This document shows positions 1-8,010 of a stretch of 24,136 nt of DNA, in pieces. Source of the DNA: Candidatus Segatella violae (lineage in GTDB: Bacteria > Bacteroidota > Bacteroidia > Bacteroidales > Bacteroidaceae); NCBI GenBank assembly GCA_002440225.1, contig DJSH01000060.1:61432-85567 (forward strand), written 5' to 3'. The translations under genes and the position numbers were made by a program. The notes under the pieces were generated by a model. It worked only from the letters and a program-made list of their open reading frames with translations, did no database searches and had not been told where the DNA came from. Position 1 is the stretch's first letter. Each line of letters starts with the position of its first letter.

Positions 1-1
1 T

Positions 2-70
2 TTCGAAAATAGCCTCATAGCTGCCGACGAACTTGAGAACCATGCCACCTTCTACGAGGTGAATATGTAA
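2..70 (+). CDS. C-terminal end of an unidentified protein (partial)
   Basis: An open frame enters from the left edge and ends at TAA 68-70, giving 22 residues that begin FENSLIAADELENHATFYEV. The rest of the gene lies outside the window, so the family cannot be named. The stop is about 35 bases before the -33 box of the next gene's promoter, and no hairpin terminator is visible in between. The reading is supported only by the open frame and its natural-looking composition. Confidence 0.45.
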   Translation, partial: FENSLIAADELENHATFYEVNM

Positions 71-104
71 TTTCGTGATAGGACAAAGAAATCTAAGAAA
101 ACAC

Positions 105-135
105 TTGCGGGTTTCGAAAATAAGTCGTATATTTG
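105..135 (+). promoter_or_regulatory. Bacteroidota-type promoter of the Rpn-like gene
   Basis: TTG at 105-107, a 20-base spacer, then TATATTTG at 128-135. This matches the Bacteroidota housekeeping consensus (TTG about 20 bases before TAnnTTTG). Transcription would start near 142, leaving a leader of about 18 bases before the ATG at 160. Confidence 0.7.
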
Positions 136-159
136 CAGCGAATTTCAACACGTACAATT

Positions 160-1044
160 ATGAAACAGGCAGAAGATCGATATATCAGCTTACTGACAGA
201 CTTTGGATTCAAGCGAATCTTTGGAACAGCTGCCAACAAGGACTTGTTGATTTGTTTCCTCAATAGCCTATTTAATGGCAAGGAAGTCATCAAGGACATA
301 AAGTACCTCAACTCTGAGAATGCAGGAGACGTTGAGACCGACCGCAAAGCCATCTTCGATGTATATTGCGAGGCAGAAAACGGTGAAAAGTTCATCGTAG
401 AGATGCAGAACGCTTACCAAGCGCATTTCAAGGACCGCTCACTATTCTACTCTACATTTCCCATACGAGAGCAAGCCCCGAAATCCAAGAGATGGAACTT
501 CGAGCTCAAGCACGTATACATAGTAGCCTTGCTCAATTTCTACATGAACGACGATGCTTTCGACAAAGAGAAAATTCGCCACCACGTACAACTATGCGAC
601 ACAGCTACCCACAAAGTGTTTTACGACAAGCTTGAATTTATCTACGTTGAGATTGCCAAGTTCAATAAATCGCTTGAAGAACTGGAAACGCTTTACGACA
701 AATGGCTATTTGCTTTAAAGAACCTATACAAGTTGAACGGTCGCCCAAAAGAATTGCGCGACAAGGTTTTCGACCGTCTCTTCCAAGAGGCAGAAATCGC
801 AAAGTTCACACAAAAAGAACTACGTGAGTACGAAGCCAGCATGAAAGCGTATAACGACATCCTAAACTCGATCGATACAGCAAAAGAGGAAGCAAAAGAG
901 GAAGGGAAAAAGGAAGGAAGAGAGGAAGGACGGAAGTTGGAAAGAATCAAGAACGCCAAGAGCTTTCTTGCCATGGGACTCTCCCCAGAGCAGGTTTCAC
1001 AAGGCACTGGTCTTACCATAGAAGAGGTAAAGAGACTCCTATAA
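160..1044 (+). CDS. Rpn/PD-(D/E)XK nuclease family transposase-like protein
   Basis: Encodes 294 aa of the PD-(D/E)XK nuclease family transposase / Rpn (recombination-promoting nuclease) group, known as DNA endonucleases linked to recA-independent recombination. The N-terminus LLTDFGFKRIFGT (11-23) is the family signature. The nuclease core shows D67 in AIFDVY and E81-M-Q83 in FIVEMQNAY, fitting D-x(n)-E-x-Q. The C-terminus has a charged E/K/G-rich helix (about 240-265), then a short HTH-like tail (AMGLSPEQVSQGTGLTIEEV), also typical. ATG 160 was chosen because upstream codons lie inside the promoter's -7 box. It is monocistronic with its own promoter and terminator. These genes are common in multiple copies in Bacteroidota; no terminal inverted repeats or target duplication were seen, so it is not called an insertion sequence. 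Confidence 0.88.
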   Translation: MKQAEDRYISLLTDFGFKRIFGTAANKDLLICFLNSLFNGKEVIKDIKYLNSENAGDVETDRKAIFDVYCEAENGEKFIVEMQNAYQAHFKDRSLFYSTFPIREQAPKSKRWNFELKHVYIVALLNFYMNDDAFDKEKIRHHVQLCDTATHKVFYDKLEFIYVEIAKFNKSLEELETLYDKWLFALKNLYKLNGRPKELRDKVFDRLFQEAEIAKFTQKELREYEASMKAYNDILNSIDTAKEEAKEEGKKEGREEGRKLERIKNAKSFLAMGLSPEQVSQGTGLTIEEVKRLL

Positions 1045-1048
1045 ACAG

Positions 1049-1091
1049 CATAAAAGTTTGGTACAGCCTAGCACTGTACCAAACTTTTATG
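1049..1091 (+). terminator. Strong hairpin terminator, probably bidirectional
   Basis: Perfect 18-bp inverted repeat: CATAAAAGTTTGGTACAG at 1049-1066, a 7-base loop, and its exact reverse complement at 1074-1091. The outer stem carries A4 on the left and T4 on the right, so it could end transcription on either strand. It begins 4 bases after the stop codon of the nuclease gene. Confidence 0.8.
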
Positions 1092-1191
1092 TTATCGCTC
1101 ACAAGCACTCCATTTTCGACATGTAGTACTAATCTATGCTAAATTAATATTATTTAACCATCAAAAACATCTATTATTGAAAATATTCCAT

Positions 1192-1199
1192 TATATTTG
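1192..1199 (+). promoter_or_regulatory. Candidate -7 box of the lipoprotein/EPS locus promoter
   Basis: TATATTTG followed by GCAGC, the same core as the promoter at 128-135. The expected -33 TTG is not at standard spacing (the nearest TTG, 1177-1179, is only 12 bases away), so the call rests on the -7 box and its position upstream of a long + strand gene run. Confidence 0.5.
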
Positions 1200-1249
1200 C
1201 AGCGTCGAAAAGATAAATTGTACCCGACTGCGAAACAAAACAAAGAGGG

Positions 1250-1318
1250 ATGAATACGATGGACTCGAAGACACATAAGCAAAACATAGCTGAACAAGTA
1301 AATGGTATAAGTACATAA
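1250..1318 (+). CDS. Possible 22-aa upstream ORF (leader peptide)
   Basis: ATG 1250 to TAA 1318 encodes 22 residues starting MNTMDSKTHKQNIAEQ. A GAGG lies immediately before the ATG, too close for an ideal ribosome site. It sits wholly inside the presumed transcribed leader of the lipoprotein gene. No family is recognised and chance is a real possibility; it is listed because of its position. Confidence 0.2.
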   Translation: MNTMDSKTHKQNIAEQVNGIST

Positions 1319-1367
1319 TTAAAAGTATAAGTACAAACTAGATATTACAATTTAAACTTAAATAGAT

Positions 1368-3824
1368 ATGAAAGTAATCAATTCTAAGCTTGCTGCTATC
1401 GGTTTGGCAGCATTCGTTTTCGCATCTTGTAGCGACAGCAACAGTGATCCAGGTACATCACCTGCCATCAATCCTGCCGACTTGACAAGCGTAGCACTCA
1501 CAGCACAGAACATCGACAACAGTCGTATTTCTAATTACAAGAACAGCACTGCTAATGCAAGAAAGTTCTTCCTCAACACAAGAGCTGGCGAAGCTAGCTT
1601 TGCAACAGGTATGCCTGAAGACATGCCAAAAGAAGCAGACTACAAACTCAAGACATTAAACAACCCTGGAGATCTTGAGGAAGGTAAAGCTTATTTGGTA
1701 ACAAGCAACAAGACTATCGACCTCTCAGGTAAGAAAGTCAAGGGAGCTATCATTTTCGTTCATAGTGGTTGTACTTTGAAATACAACGAGACTTTGGGTG
1801 GAAACAAGATTGTTTTGTCTGGTGGTACATTGGAATACACAGGTAATGGTGCCATGGTTGCAGCTAACGATATTGTTTATTGCACAACAGCAACGAGCAA
1901 ACTCGCAGCTACAGGCGACATGGTCATCAATGGTAAGCTTTACGCAGAGTTAAGAAGCACATCTTCAACAGGCAATGACTTAAGTAGCGGCATTGGTGCT
2001 ATTGCAGAAACCACAAAAGCAGAGAAGGAAAAGTCTATCACCCCTACTCAGAATATCACATTCGGTGAAGGTGCTCTTGCATACATCAACGGTTCTATCC
2101 GTGCAAAGAAATTGACCATTGGCAATAATGCTAATGTATACACAAAAGCCAATATTTTCGATACCGAAGGTGTTACATTGAATGGTAACCTCAAGATTGA
2201 CGGATTCTTGCAGGCTGGCAACTACAGCAATGGAGATAGCGAGAAGAAAGCTACTCCTGCAGACTTGATCGTTAATGGCTATTTGGAGGCTGGTGCAAAC
2301 ACTGCAATCAAGGTAACAGGCACACTCGAAGCTAACGCAGGTTCAAAGATTGTTGCTAATTATATTAATGTAACCAATAACCCTAAGAATGCTGACGGCA
2401 CACAGAAGAGAGACGAGAATGGCAAGACTATTGCTGGCGACGCAACTCTCAAACTGAACGGTGCCTGCCAAATTCTTTTGGGCAACAAGAACGTGATTAA
2501 CGTTAACAACTTGGTAACAGACAACGCAGCAGCTGGTCAGATTGAATTGCAAGATAATAACGCCGTGGCTGTGATCAAGGCAGACAAGTTCGTAAACAAC
2601 GGCAACGCAAAGATTGAAGCTTTGTCTACTAGTGGCACCAATGGTTCTTTCTTGCTTGAGTTCACTAAGAGTTACAATGGTACAACTGAATTAGGCTCAT
2701 TCGAAGATCTTGACATCAACGTAACATATGTAGATTACGACAAGACAACAGAGAACAACCTGATTGCGTACAAGGACGAGAACAACAAAAATTATGGCTA
2801 CGAATGGACTGGCGATGCAAGCAAAATTGTTTCTACACAGAAGCTCGATTTGATTGCATCAGAAGACACACCCAACGATGGCGAGTCTGCAACTTGCATC
2901 CAGGCTGGTTCAAACAACAAGCTTTATGTTTCATATCATACTTATGGCAACAACAAAGTAGGTGGTAACATAGAAGCACTTAGTATGTCAGGAAATACAT
3001 TGACACTCGACCAGAGCATGGCAGCAGCCAACTGCGACTACAACCACTTGATTGTAGACGGAAGCAACCTCTTCCTCGCTGGAAGCCAGCAGGGCAATGG
3101 TGCCGCTGAAGGTACTGCAATAGGAGCTTTCTTGGGTAAAGTACAGTTGAATGGTAGTTCACTTGGCAACAACATCGAACTCTACGCTATCGATAAGAAG
3201 GTGAACAAGTTGGATGCCAACTGTGTCGCTAAGTCTGGTTCTGACTACGTAGTAGCCACAACCAATGGTTTCACCATCTTCGACAAAGATTTCAACTATG
3301 AAAACAACAATGGAACATCAGCAGGTAAGCATGTTGTTACTGCAAATGGCAAGCTTTATGCTTTGACTGAAGATGGCAAATTGTCGGTTTACAACAATAG
3401 CGAAATGGAGAATGGCACAACATACGAGGTTGGTGCAGTATCTCCTACGGGAACAAAGGCTGTTGTCGCAGTAGACACAGATGGTAGCGTTTATGTCTGC
3501 AAGGGTGACAATGGTCTTGCAAAGATTGATGCAGCTGGCAATGTTACTCAGGAATTCTTCGCTTGCCCTACATTCTCTGCAGCAAGCAAGAATGACGGCC
3601 AGATTAAGGGTCGTTGCAATGGCGTAGCCGTAGATGGAAACTATGTGTATGTAGCATGTGGTAGCTATGGTCTCGTTGTCCTGAACAAGGCTGGTGGCGT
3701 TGTTGCTCACCGCAAGGCTTATACAGGAAAGTCTGCTAACTATGTAGCAGTTGACGGCAATAACATCTATGTAGCATACGGTCAGAGCCGTGTACAGGTA
3801 TTCAAGCTCACTGCAACTAAGTAA
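1368..3824 (+). CDS. Surface lipoprotein 1 with beta-solenoid-like and beta-propeller-like regions
   Basis: Encodes 818 aa; the specific family is not recognised. The signal peptide runs to a lipobox ending in C21 (FVFASC), and the next residues SDSNSD resemble the acidic export signal that sends Bacteroidota lipoproteins to the cell surface. Residues about 100-480 are Gly/Asn/Thr-rich with repeated short strand-turn units (GKKVKGAIIFV, GNKIVLSGGTLEY, GNLKIDGFLQAG), as in beta-solenoids. From about 485 to the end, repeats such as NHLIVDGSNLFLAGS, KHVVTANGKLYALTEDG, NGVAVDGNYVYVACGSYG and NYVAVDGNNIYVAYGQSR read as beta-propeller blades. The last 70 residues closely match the next gene, so the two are paralogues. 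Position ahead of synthase and export genes suggests polymer binding or surface retention; that role is inference. Confidence 0.75.
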   Translation: MKVINSKLAAIGLAAFVFASCSDSNSDPGTSPAINPADLTSVALTAQNIDNSRISNYKNSTANARKFFLNTRAGEASFATGMPEDMPKEADYKLKTLNNPGDLEEGKAYLVTSNKTIDLSGKKVKGAIIFVHSGCTLKYNETLGGNKIVLSGGTLEYTGNGAMVAANDIVYCTTATSKLAATGDMVINGKLYAELRSTSSTGNDLSSGIGAIAETTKAEKEKSITPTQNITFGEGALAYINGSIRAKKLTIGNNANVYTKANIFDTEGVTLNGNLKIDGFLQAGNYSNGDSEKKATPADLIVNGYLEAGANTAIKVTGTLEANAGSKIVANYINVTNNPKNADGTQKRDENGKTIAGDATLKLNGACQILLGNKNVINVNNLVTDNAAAGQIELQDNNAVAVIKADKFVNNGNAKIEALSTSGTNGSFLLEFTKSYNGTTELGSFEDLDINVTYVDYDKTTENNLIAYKDENNKNYGYEWTGDASKIVSTQKLDLIASEDTPNDGESATCIQAGSNNKLYVSYHTYGNNKVGGNIEALSMSGNTLTLDQSMAAANCDYNHLIVDGSNLFLAGSQQGNGAAEGTAIGAFLGKVQLNGSSLGNNIELYAIDKKVNKLDANCVAKSGSDYVVATTNGFTIFDKDFNYENNNGTSAGKHVVTANGKLYALTEDGKLSVYNNSEMENGTTYEVGAVSPTGTKAVVAVDTDGSVYVCKGDNGLAKIDAAGNVTQEFFACPTFSAASKNDGQIKGRCNGVAVDGNYVYVACGSYGLVVLNKAGGVVAHRKAYTGKSANYVAVDGNNIYVAYGQSRVQVFKLTATK

Positions 3825-3845
3825 TTGATAATAAGCAATAATCTC

Positions 3846-3889
3846 TTGTTCTCCCCCACTCTCACTTATAAAGGAGTGAGGGAGAACAA
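3846..3889 (+). promoter_or_regulatory. Long hairpin between the two lipoprotein genes
   Basis: A 16-nt left arm (3846-3861, TTGTTCTCCCCCACTC) pairs with 3874-3889 with a single C/A mismatch and a 12-base loop. There is no T-run on either side, so it is not a standard intrinsic terminator. It could act as an RNA-processing or 3' stabilising element that sets different levels of the two lipoproteins. Confidence 0.5.
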
Positions 3890-3977
3890 ACCTTATAAAG
3901 AGCTAAGTTAACTAGCTAAAGAAAAATAAGGAATACGTTAAGAAATGATGATTATTAACGATTAATAAAAAACTAAC

Positions 3978-6503
3978 ATGAAAGCAATAAACTTCAAACT
4001 TGCGACTTTCACTTTCGCTGCAATGCTCCTCGCATCTTGTAGCGACAGCAATAGTGATGGGGGTACAGACATAGGTAAAGCAACAACAATAGTAGGAAGT
4101 GCAGTAACATCAACAACAGACGCTCAGACTTTGGCTAGTCGTGTGCTCAACTACAAAAATAGTACATCTTCAGTCGTTACTAAGACTAGAACTATAGACA
4201 CTACCAATTCAAGCACATTTGAAGGAGTTATCAGCATGCCGGAAGAGCCAACAGTTCCAGCAGATGCAGTAGACTTGGTAACAGCACCACAATGGACCGC
4301 TTTATCAGGTAAAGTATTTAAAATATCATCAGGAAACATTATACTTACCAATCAGTTCCAGATGCCTGCAGATGCGACTATTTATGTAGAAAACGGCGCA
4401 ACTCTTACATATAATTATTGGGCTGGAGGATACAAAATTATAGTACTGAATGGAGGCAAAGTAGTTGATACATATGGAAATGCAGCAAAACTATGCAATA
4501 TTGACAACTATGGAACTTTCACTTTTAAAGAAGACCGTATTGATATAGATAATACTTTTAGGACCAATGGTAGCATAATTGCTACAAACACTCAATTGGC
4601 AGTTTCTGGAAAGTTATATGTAGAAGGAAGCGTTAATGTAAAAAGTTTCTATCCTGGTAGTGGTATCATTAACATCAAACACGATTTGGATTTAGGAAGT
4701 AATGAATTAGCTCTGAATTCAGTAAATGGTGAAACGAATGGTACTAAGCTCAATGTAGATGGAAAGATTACTGCTTCTAAGATTTCAATGACGAACAGTT
4801 CCATACTATGGAGTGGTTGTGGAGCAAGTATTGCAGGTGAAGTATACATCAATGGTGGTTCTACAATCCATGCAAAATATTTAGCTTGTAAAAAATTCAC
4901 CCAAAATTCAGGAGCCAACGTAATACTTTCAGACCAAAGTTATATCAATTGTTCTGGAGACTATGCATCATACAACAGCGATACTAGCCATAGTATCTTG
5001 AAAGGGGACGGTTCAAAAGCTGTAATAAGAGCAAATCGTTTCTTGTTTAACAATGGTACACCGCTTCAAGATGATGCTGGCGAGACGTACTATTTAGTAG
5101 AGATGTTCTCAACACCAGGTAATGACAACCCACAGATTGTTGCAGATGGCTCATTCTATGTAAATGACAACAAAGTGAATGTAAAATTCAAGGACGCCAA
5201 CATGTTTGTGACAAATGGTGTAACAAAGAATGAGGTCGTAATCAATCCAACAACAGATTGTGGCAATCCTGGCTGGGTTAATCCAAATCCAAAGCCAGAT
5301 CCAGACCCGACCCCAACTCCTGATCCTGACCCAACACCAACACCAAAACCTGAGCCAACACCTGATCCAAAACCAGGATTGGATTTGATTACAACGATTG
5401 AGTCAGATCATACACATGAGATTTCGGCTACAGGCATCATGCCACGAGATGGTTATCTCTACATGGGCTATCACACAAACCAAAAACAGAAAGAGAATAC
5501 TGAATTTTCTCATGGCGGTTGTGTTGAGGTGTTCACTCCAGTAAAGGACAACAAGGTAGAATTGAAACAGTACTTGTACGATTCAGCCAGAGACCTAGAC
5601 TTCAACCATTTGTTGGCTGTAAAGCTCAAAAATGGCGAGAACAAGGTATTCCTTCCAGGAAGTTCAAATAAGAAAGGAGCTATGCTTGCATACATGAACA
5701 TCAACGATGATCACATGCTTGCAACCGAGTCTAAAGAAATAGCAACTGGAGAGACTGATTCTGAAGGCAATAAAGTGGTGACTTACCAAGAGCCATTACA
5801 GTTTGTTCAACTCCATCCAGCAACAGACCAATACGCAAGAGGAGGCTACGATGAGAACTGTGTAGTTTACAATGACAACACTGATCATCTGATTGTTGCT
5901 ACTACTGAAGGCTACACCGTTTATGACGCAAATACAATGAACGAAATAGAATCGTATGCAAAGCCTGGTAAAGCAAAGCACATAGCCATAGGCAATGGTC
6001 ATATTGTAGCCCTCTACTTAGACGAAAGAGTTGGCAAGGGAGAAGGCGATAAAGCTATTCCTGCTACCATCGAGGTTATAAACGAGAGTACCGAAGACTT
6101 TAGCGACACAAAGACTTTTAGTACAACAGCTAGCATCGAACCAAATGATGGTAAGAATGTAATTGCTGTAAGGGACAATAAGATTTATGCCTGCCTCGGA
6201 GCTGCTGGTCTTTACGTATACGACATGAATGGTAATGAACAATGGCACTATCAGATGCCTAATCCAAAGAACCAAAAGGGTAAGTGGAAAGCATTGTGCA
6301 ATGGCTGTTTCGTAGATGACAACTATGTATATCTTGCATATGGATCATATGGCATCGTTGTTCTTGACAAGGATACACACAAGGTTATAGCCCAGAGAGC
6401 TGTTGAAAGATCAGCAAACTACCTGACAGTTTACAATGGCTACATCTATGTTGCTTACGGAAGAAGCCGCATGCAGGTATTCCAGTTGAACCTTGGAAAT
6501 TAA
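3978..6503 (+). CDS. Surface lipoprotein 2, paralogue with Pro-rich linker and beta-propeller
   Basis: Encodes 841 aa. The signal peptide ends in a lipobox (MLLASC, C21), followed by the same SDSNSD as the upstream paralogue. Residues about 100-430 form short repetitive strand-turn units suggestive of a beta-solenoid. An Asp/Pro/Thr linker at about 437-468 (PDPDPTPTPDPDPTPTP pattern) separates this from a C-terminal beta-propeller-like region (about 468-841) with blades such as KAKHIAIGNGHIVALYL, GKNVIAVRDNKIYACLG and NYLTVYNGYIYVAYGRSR. The C-terminus VYLAYGSYGIVVLDK ... YGRSRMQVFQL mirrors paralogue 1, which lacks the linker. The front half is visibly richer in A/T codons than the back half and the downstream export genes. 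A role in binding or displaying the exported polymer is inferred from gene order only. Confidence 0.75.
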   Translation: MKAINFKLATFTFAAMLLASCSDSNSDGGTDIGKATTIVGSAVTSTTDAQTLASRVLNYKNSTSSVVTKTRTIDTTNSSTFEGVISMPEEPTVPADAVDLVTAPQWTALSGKVFKISSGNIILTNQFQMPADATIYVENGATLTYNYWAGGYKIIVLNGGKVVDTYGNAAKLCNIDNYGTFTFKEDRIDIDNTFRTNGSIIATNTQLAVSGKLYVEGSVNVKSFYPGSGIINIKHDLDLGSNELALNSVNGETNGTKLNVDGKITASKISMTNSSILWSGCGASIAGEVYINGGSTIHAKYLACKKFTQNSGANVILSDQSYINCSGDYASYNSDTSHSILKGDGSKAVIRANRFLFNNGTPLQDDAGETYYLVEMFSTPGNDNPQIVADGSFYVNDNKVNVKFKDANMFVTNGVTKNEVVINPTTDCGNPGWVNPNPKPDPDPTPTPDPDPTPTPKPEPTPDPKPGLDLITTIESDHTHEISATGIMPRDGYLYMGYHTNQKQKENTEFSHGGCVEVFTPVKDNKVELKQYLYDSARDLDFNHLLAVKLKNGENKVFLPGSSNKKGAMLAYMNINDDHMLATESKEIATGETDSEGNKVVTYQEPLQFVQLHPATDQYARGGYDENCVVYNDNTDHLIVATTEGYTVYDANTMNEIESYAKPGKAKHIAIGNGHIVALYLDERVGKGEGDKAIPATIEVINESTEDFSDTKTFSTTASIEPNDGKNVIAVRDNKIYACLGAAGLYVYDMNGNEQWHYQMPNPKNQKGKWKALCNGCFVDDNYVYLAYGSYGIVVLDKDTHKVIAQRAVERSANYLTVYNGYIYVAYGRSRMQVFQLNLGN

Positions 6504-6554
6504 AGATTTGATATTGCAATCATGCAATAAGACACATATAAACTAAGAACATGG

Positions 6555-6586
6555 GAATGCAGCTGCAAGCTGTTGCAGCTGCATTC
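6555..6586 (+). promoter_or_regulatory. Perfect hairpin just upstream of the TolC-like gene
   Basis: GAATGCAGCTGCA (6555-6567) and its exact reverse complement (6574-6586) flank a 6-base loop. It ends 20 bases before the start codon and has no downstream T-run (TTCGTGTTTAAAC follows), so it may attenuate or insulate expression between the abundant lipoproteins and the export genes, or influence ribosome access. Confidence 0.5.
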
Positions 6587-6606
6587 TTCGTGTTTAAACA
6601 AACAAT

Positions 6607-8010
6607 ATGATGAAGCGTAAATTAATACTATACACAACCACCACTCTCCTACTTCTCACAGCAGGACAGAGCTGCTTGGCACAAGCTCAGCGAAAGCAGA
6701 AGAGCTTCAGCCCAAAAATGCTCGTCTACGAGAACCTGAAGAATGAAAATGTGTTGAGACATTTCAATAAACGCTTTGTACAACTAGACACACTCATCAA
6801 CAACCCTATCTGGGTGAAAGCACCGGTCATCGCACTCGGGCTCAATCAGCAACACACAGCTGACATTCAAAAAACAGATTCACTCTACTGGTCGAAAACC
6901 GCACACGAACAACTCGCTCTCGGAAGACACAACGGACTGGAAGTGACAGGACAGGTGTACGCCAGACCTGACGCCTACTTCGACTCAGACAACGACGACG
7001 CCAAAGAGGTTTCCAAGTACAAGGCCAAGATACAGGCAGAACTGGGATGGAACATCATCAACTCAAAATTCTACCAAGGAAAGGAGAAAAAAAATAAAAT
7101 AGCCCTCGCAAACGAGCTAGATCGATTGCAAACAAAGAAAAGACAAACAGCAGACATCTATGAAAAGGCAGCCGACGAGCTGACCGAACAATATAACTTC
7201 TACATCGGTACCGTCATAGCACACAGACTGGACAACCTCGACATCATGAACGAGGCCTACCAATATATGCTGGAAAAGGACCGAATCAGCAACGACAAGA
7301 TGCTCAAGGTGATGAACGACAAGCTGGAGGCGGAATACGACATCTCAGTGCTCTGCACCGACAGAGACATCACCAACAAACCTATCTACCGCATCAAGCC
7401 GTCGAAAATAGAGGTGGACACCACCGCCCTCTTCCGACACATCGACAACGAGAGCCTCGACGCTCGCATCCTGATGGTGAAGGAACAAATGGTGGACAAC
7501 GACAGCAAGCTGACCAACTACCTGGGCAACACCAGGCTCACACCGTTCGCCCGATGGTCGAGCTACTGGCAGAGCAACAACAAAATCTCCAACAACGCCG
7601 ACGTGGGCGTGAGATTCACCATACCCGTATGGAACGACAGCCCACGCAAGAGACAAGCTCTGGAAACACAAAAAGAAATTCTGAGAAGCAGCCGCAACAC
7701 CGACGTGAAAGAAATGAAGCAATCGGTGAGCATCCTGCTCAAGAGAATAGATAACCTCAACCAAGCGATAGCTACCGAGGCCTATCACATAGACCAAACC
7801 GGCAAATACATCGATATGCGCCGATTTGCCTACCAGAACCAGAAGCAAGGTTACAACTACCTGATGCGCATGGACGAATACACCGGACTACTCGAAAGCA
7901 TGGAGCGCATGTACAAGCTGATGCTCAACAGAGGTCTCGCCATCATTCAGATAGAAAAGACCGTGGGAATTTACGACAGTAAAAACATCTTCAAGGAAAC
8001 CGAACTATGA
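6607..8010 (+). CDS. TolC-like outer membrane channel protein
   Basis: Encodes 467 aa with an N-terminal signal peptide (hydrophobic TTTTLLLLTAG, cleavage near SCLAQA; the Cys lacks a proper lipobox). The body is mostly charged alpha-helix, with two stretches typical of membrane strands in outer membrane efflux proteins: LEVTGQVYARPDAYF near residue 115, and LTPFARWSSYWQSN then VGVRFTIPVWNDSPRKRQ near 315-350. The latter fits the family pattern of a strand ending in a proline-containing motif before the next long helix. Members form trimeric channels spanning the outer membrane and periplasm. The stop overlaps the adaptor's start (ATGA), the classic pairing with an HlyD-type protein. Here, beside a polysaccharide synthase rather than an ABC or RND pump, it is probably the polymer's outer-membrane exit. 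Two ATGs are adjacent; the first is used. Confidence 0.75.
   Translation: MMKRKLILYTTTTLLLLTAGQSCLAQAQRKQKSFSPKMLVYENLKNENVLRHFNKRFVQLDTLINNPIWVKAPVIALGLNQQHTADIQKTDSLYWSKTAHEQLALGRHNGLEVTGQVYARPDAYFDSDNDDAKEVSKYKAKIQAELGWNIINSKFYQGKEKKNKIALANELDRLQTKKRQTADIYEKAADELTEQYNFYIGTVIAHRLDNLDIMNEAYQYMLEKDRISNDKMLKVMNDKLEAEYDISVLCTDRDITNKPIYRIKPSKIEVDTTALFRHIDNESLDARILMVKEQMVDNDSKLTNYLGNTRLTPFARWSSYWQSNNKISNNADVGVRFTIPVWNDSPRKRQALETQKEILRSSRNTDVKEMKQSVSILLKRIDNLNQAIATEAYHIDQTGKYIDMRRFAYQNQKQGYNYLMRMDEYTGLLESMERMYKLMLNRGLAIIQIEKTVGIYDSKNIFKETEL

Larger units (their letters stand above)
1092..1367 (+). other. Intergenic region and long leader of the first lipoprotein gene
   Basis: AT-rich region between the nuclease terminator and the lipoprotein start. 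It holds a -7 box (1192-1199), a possible 22-codon upstream ORF (1250-1318) and two copies of GTATAAGTACA (1305-1315 and 1325-1335), exactly 20 bases apart. If the -7 box is used, the leader is about 160 bases, long for this group, leaving room for post-transcriptional control. Confidence 0.5.

Noticed and set aside
160..1091. Complete insertion sequence around the Rpn-like nuclease
   Set aside because: No terminal inverted repeats or target duplication found; TTTCGAAAATA occurs at 1-11 and 112-122, but both copies lie upstream of the gene and do not flank it.
5287..5380. CRISPR-like or minisatellite repeat in the CCA/GAT-rich stretch
   Set aside because: It is in frame and encodes the Pro/Asp/Thr linker of lipoprotein 2; repeat units are degenerate and have no spacers.
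6607..6690. Lipoprotein signal in the TolC-like protein
   Set aside because: A Cys lies near the end of the signal peptide, but the preceding residues (GQS) do not form a lipobox.
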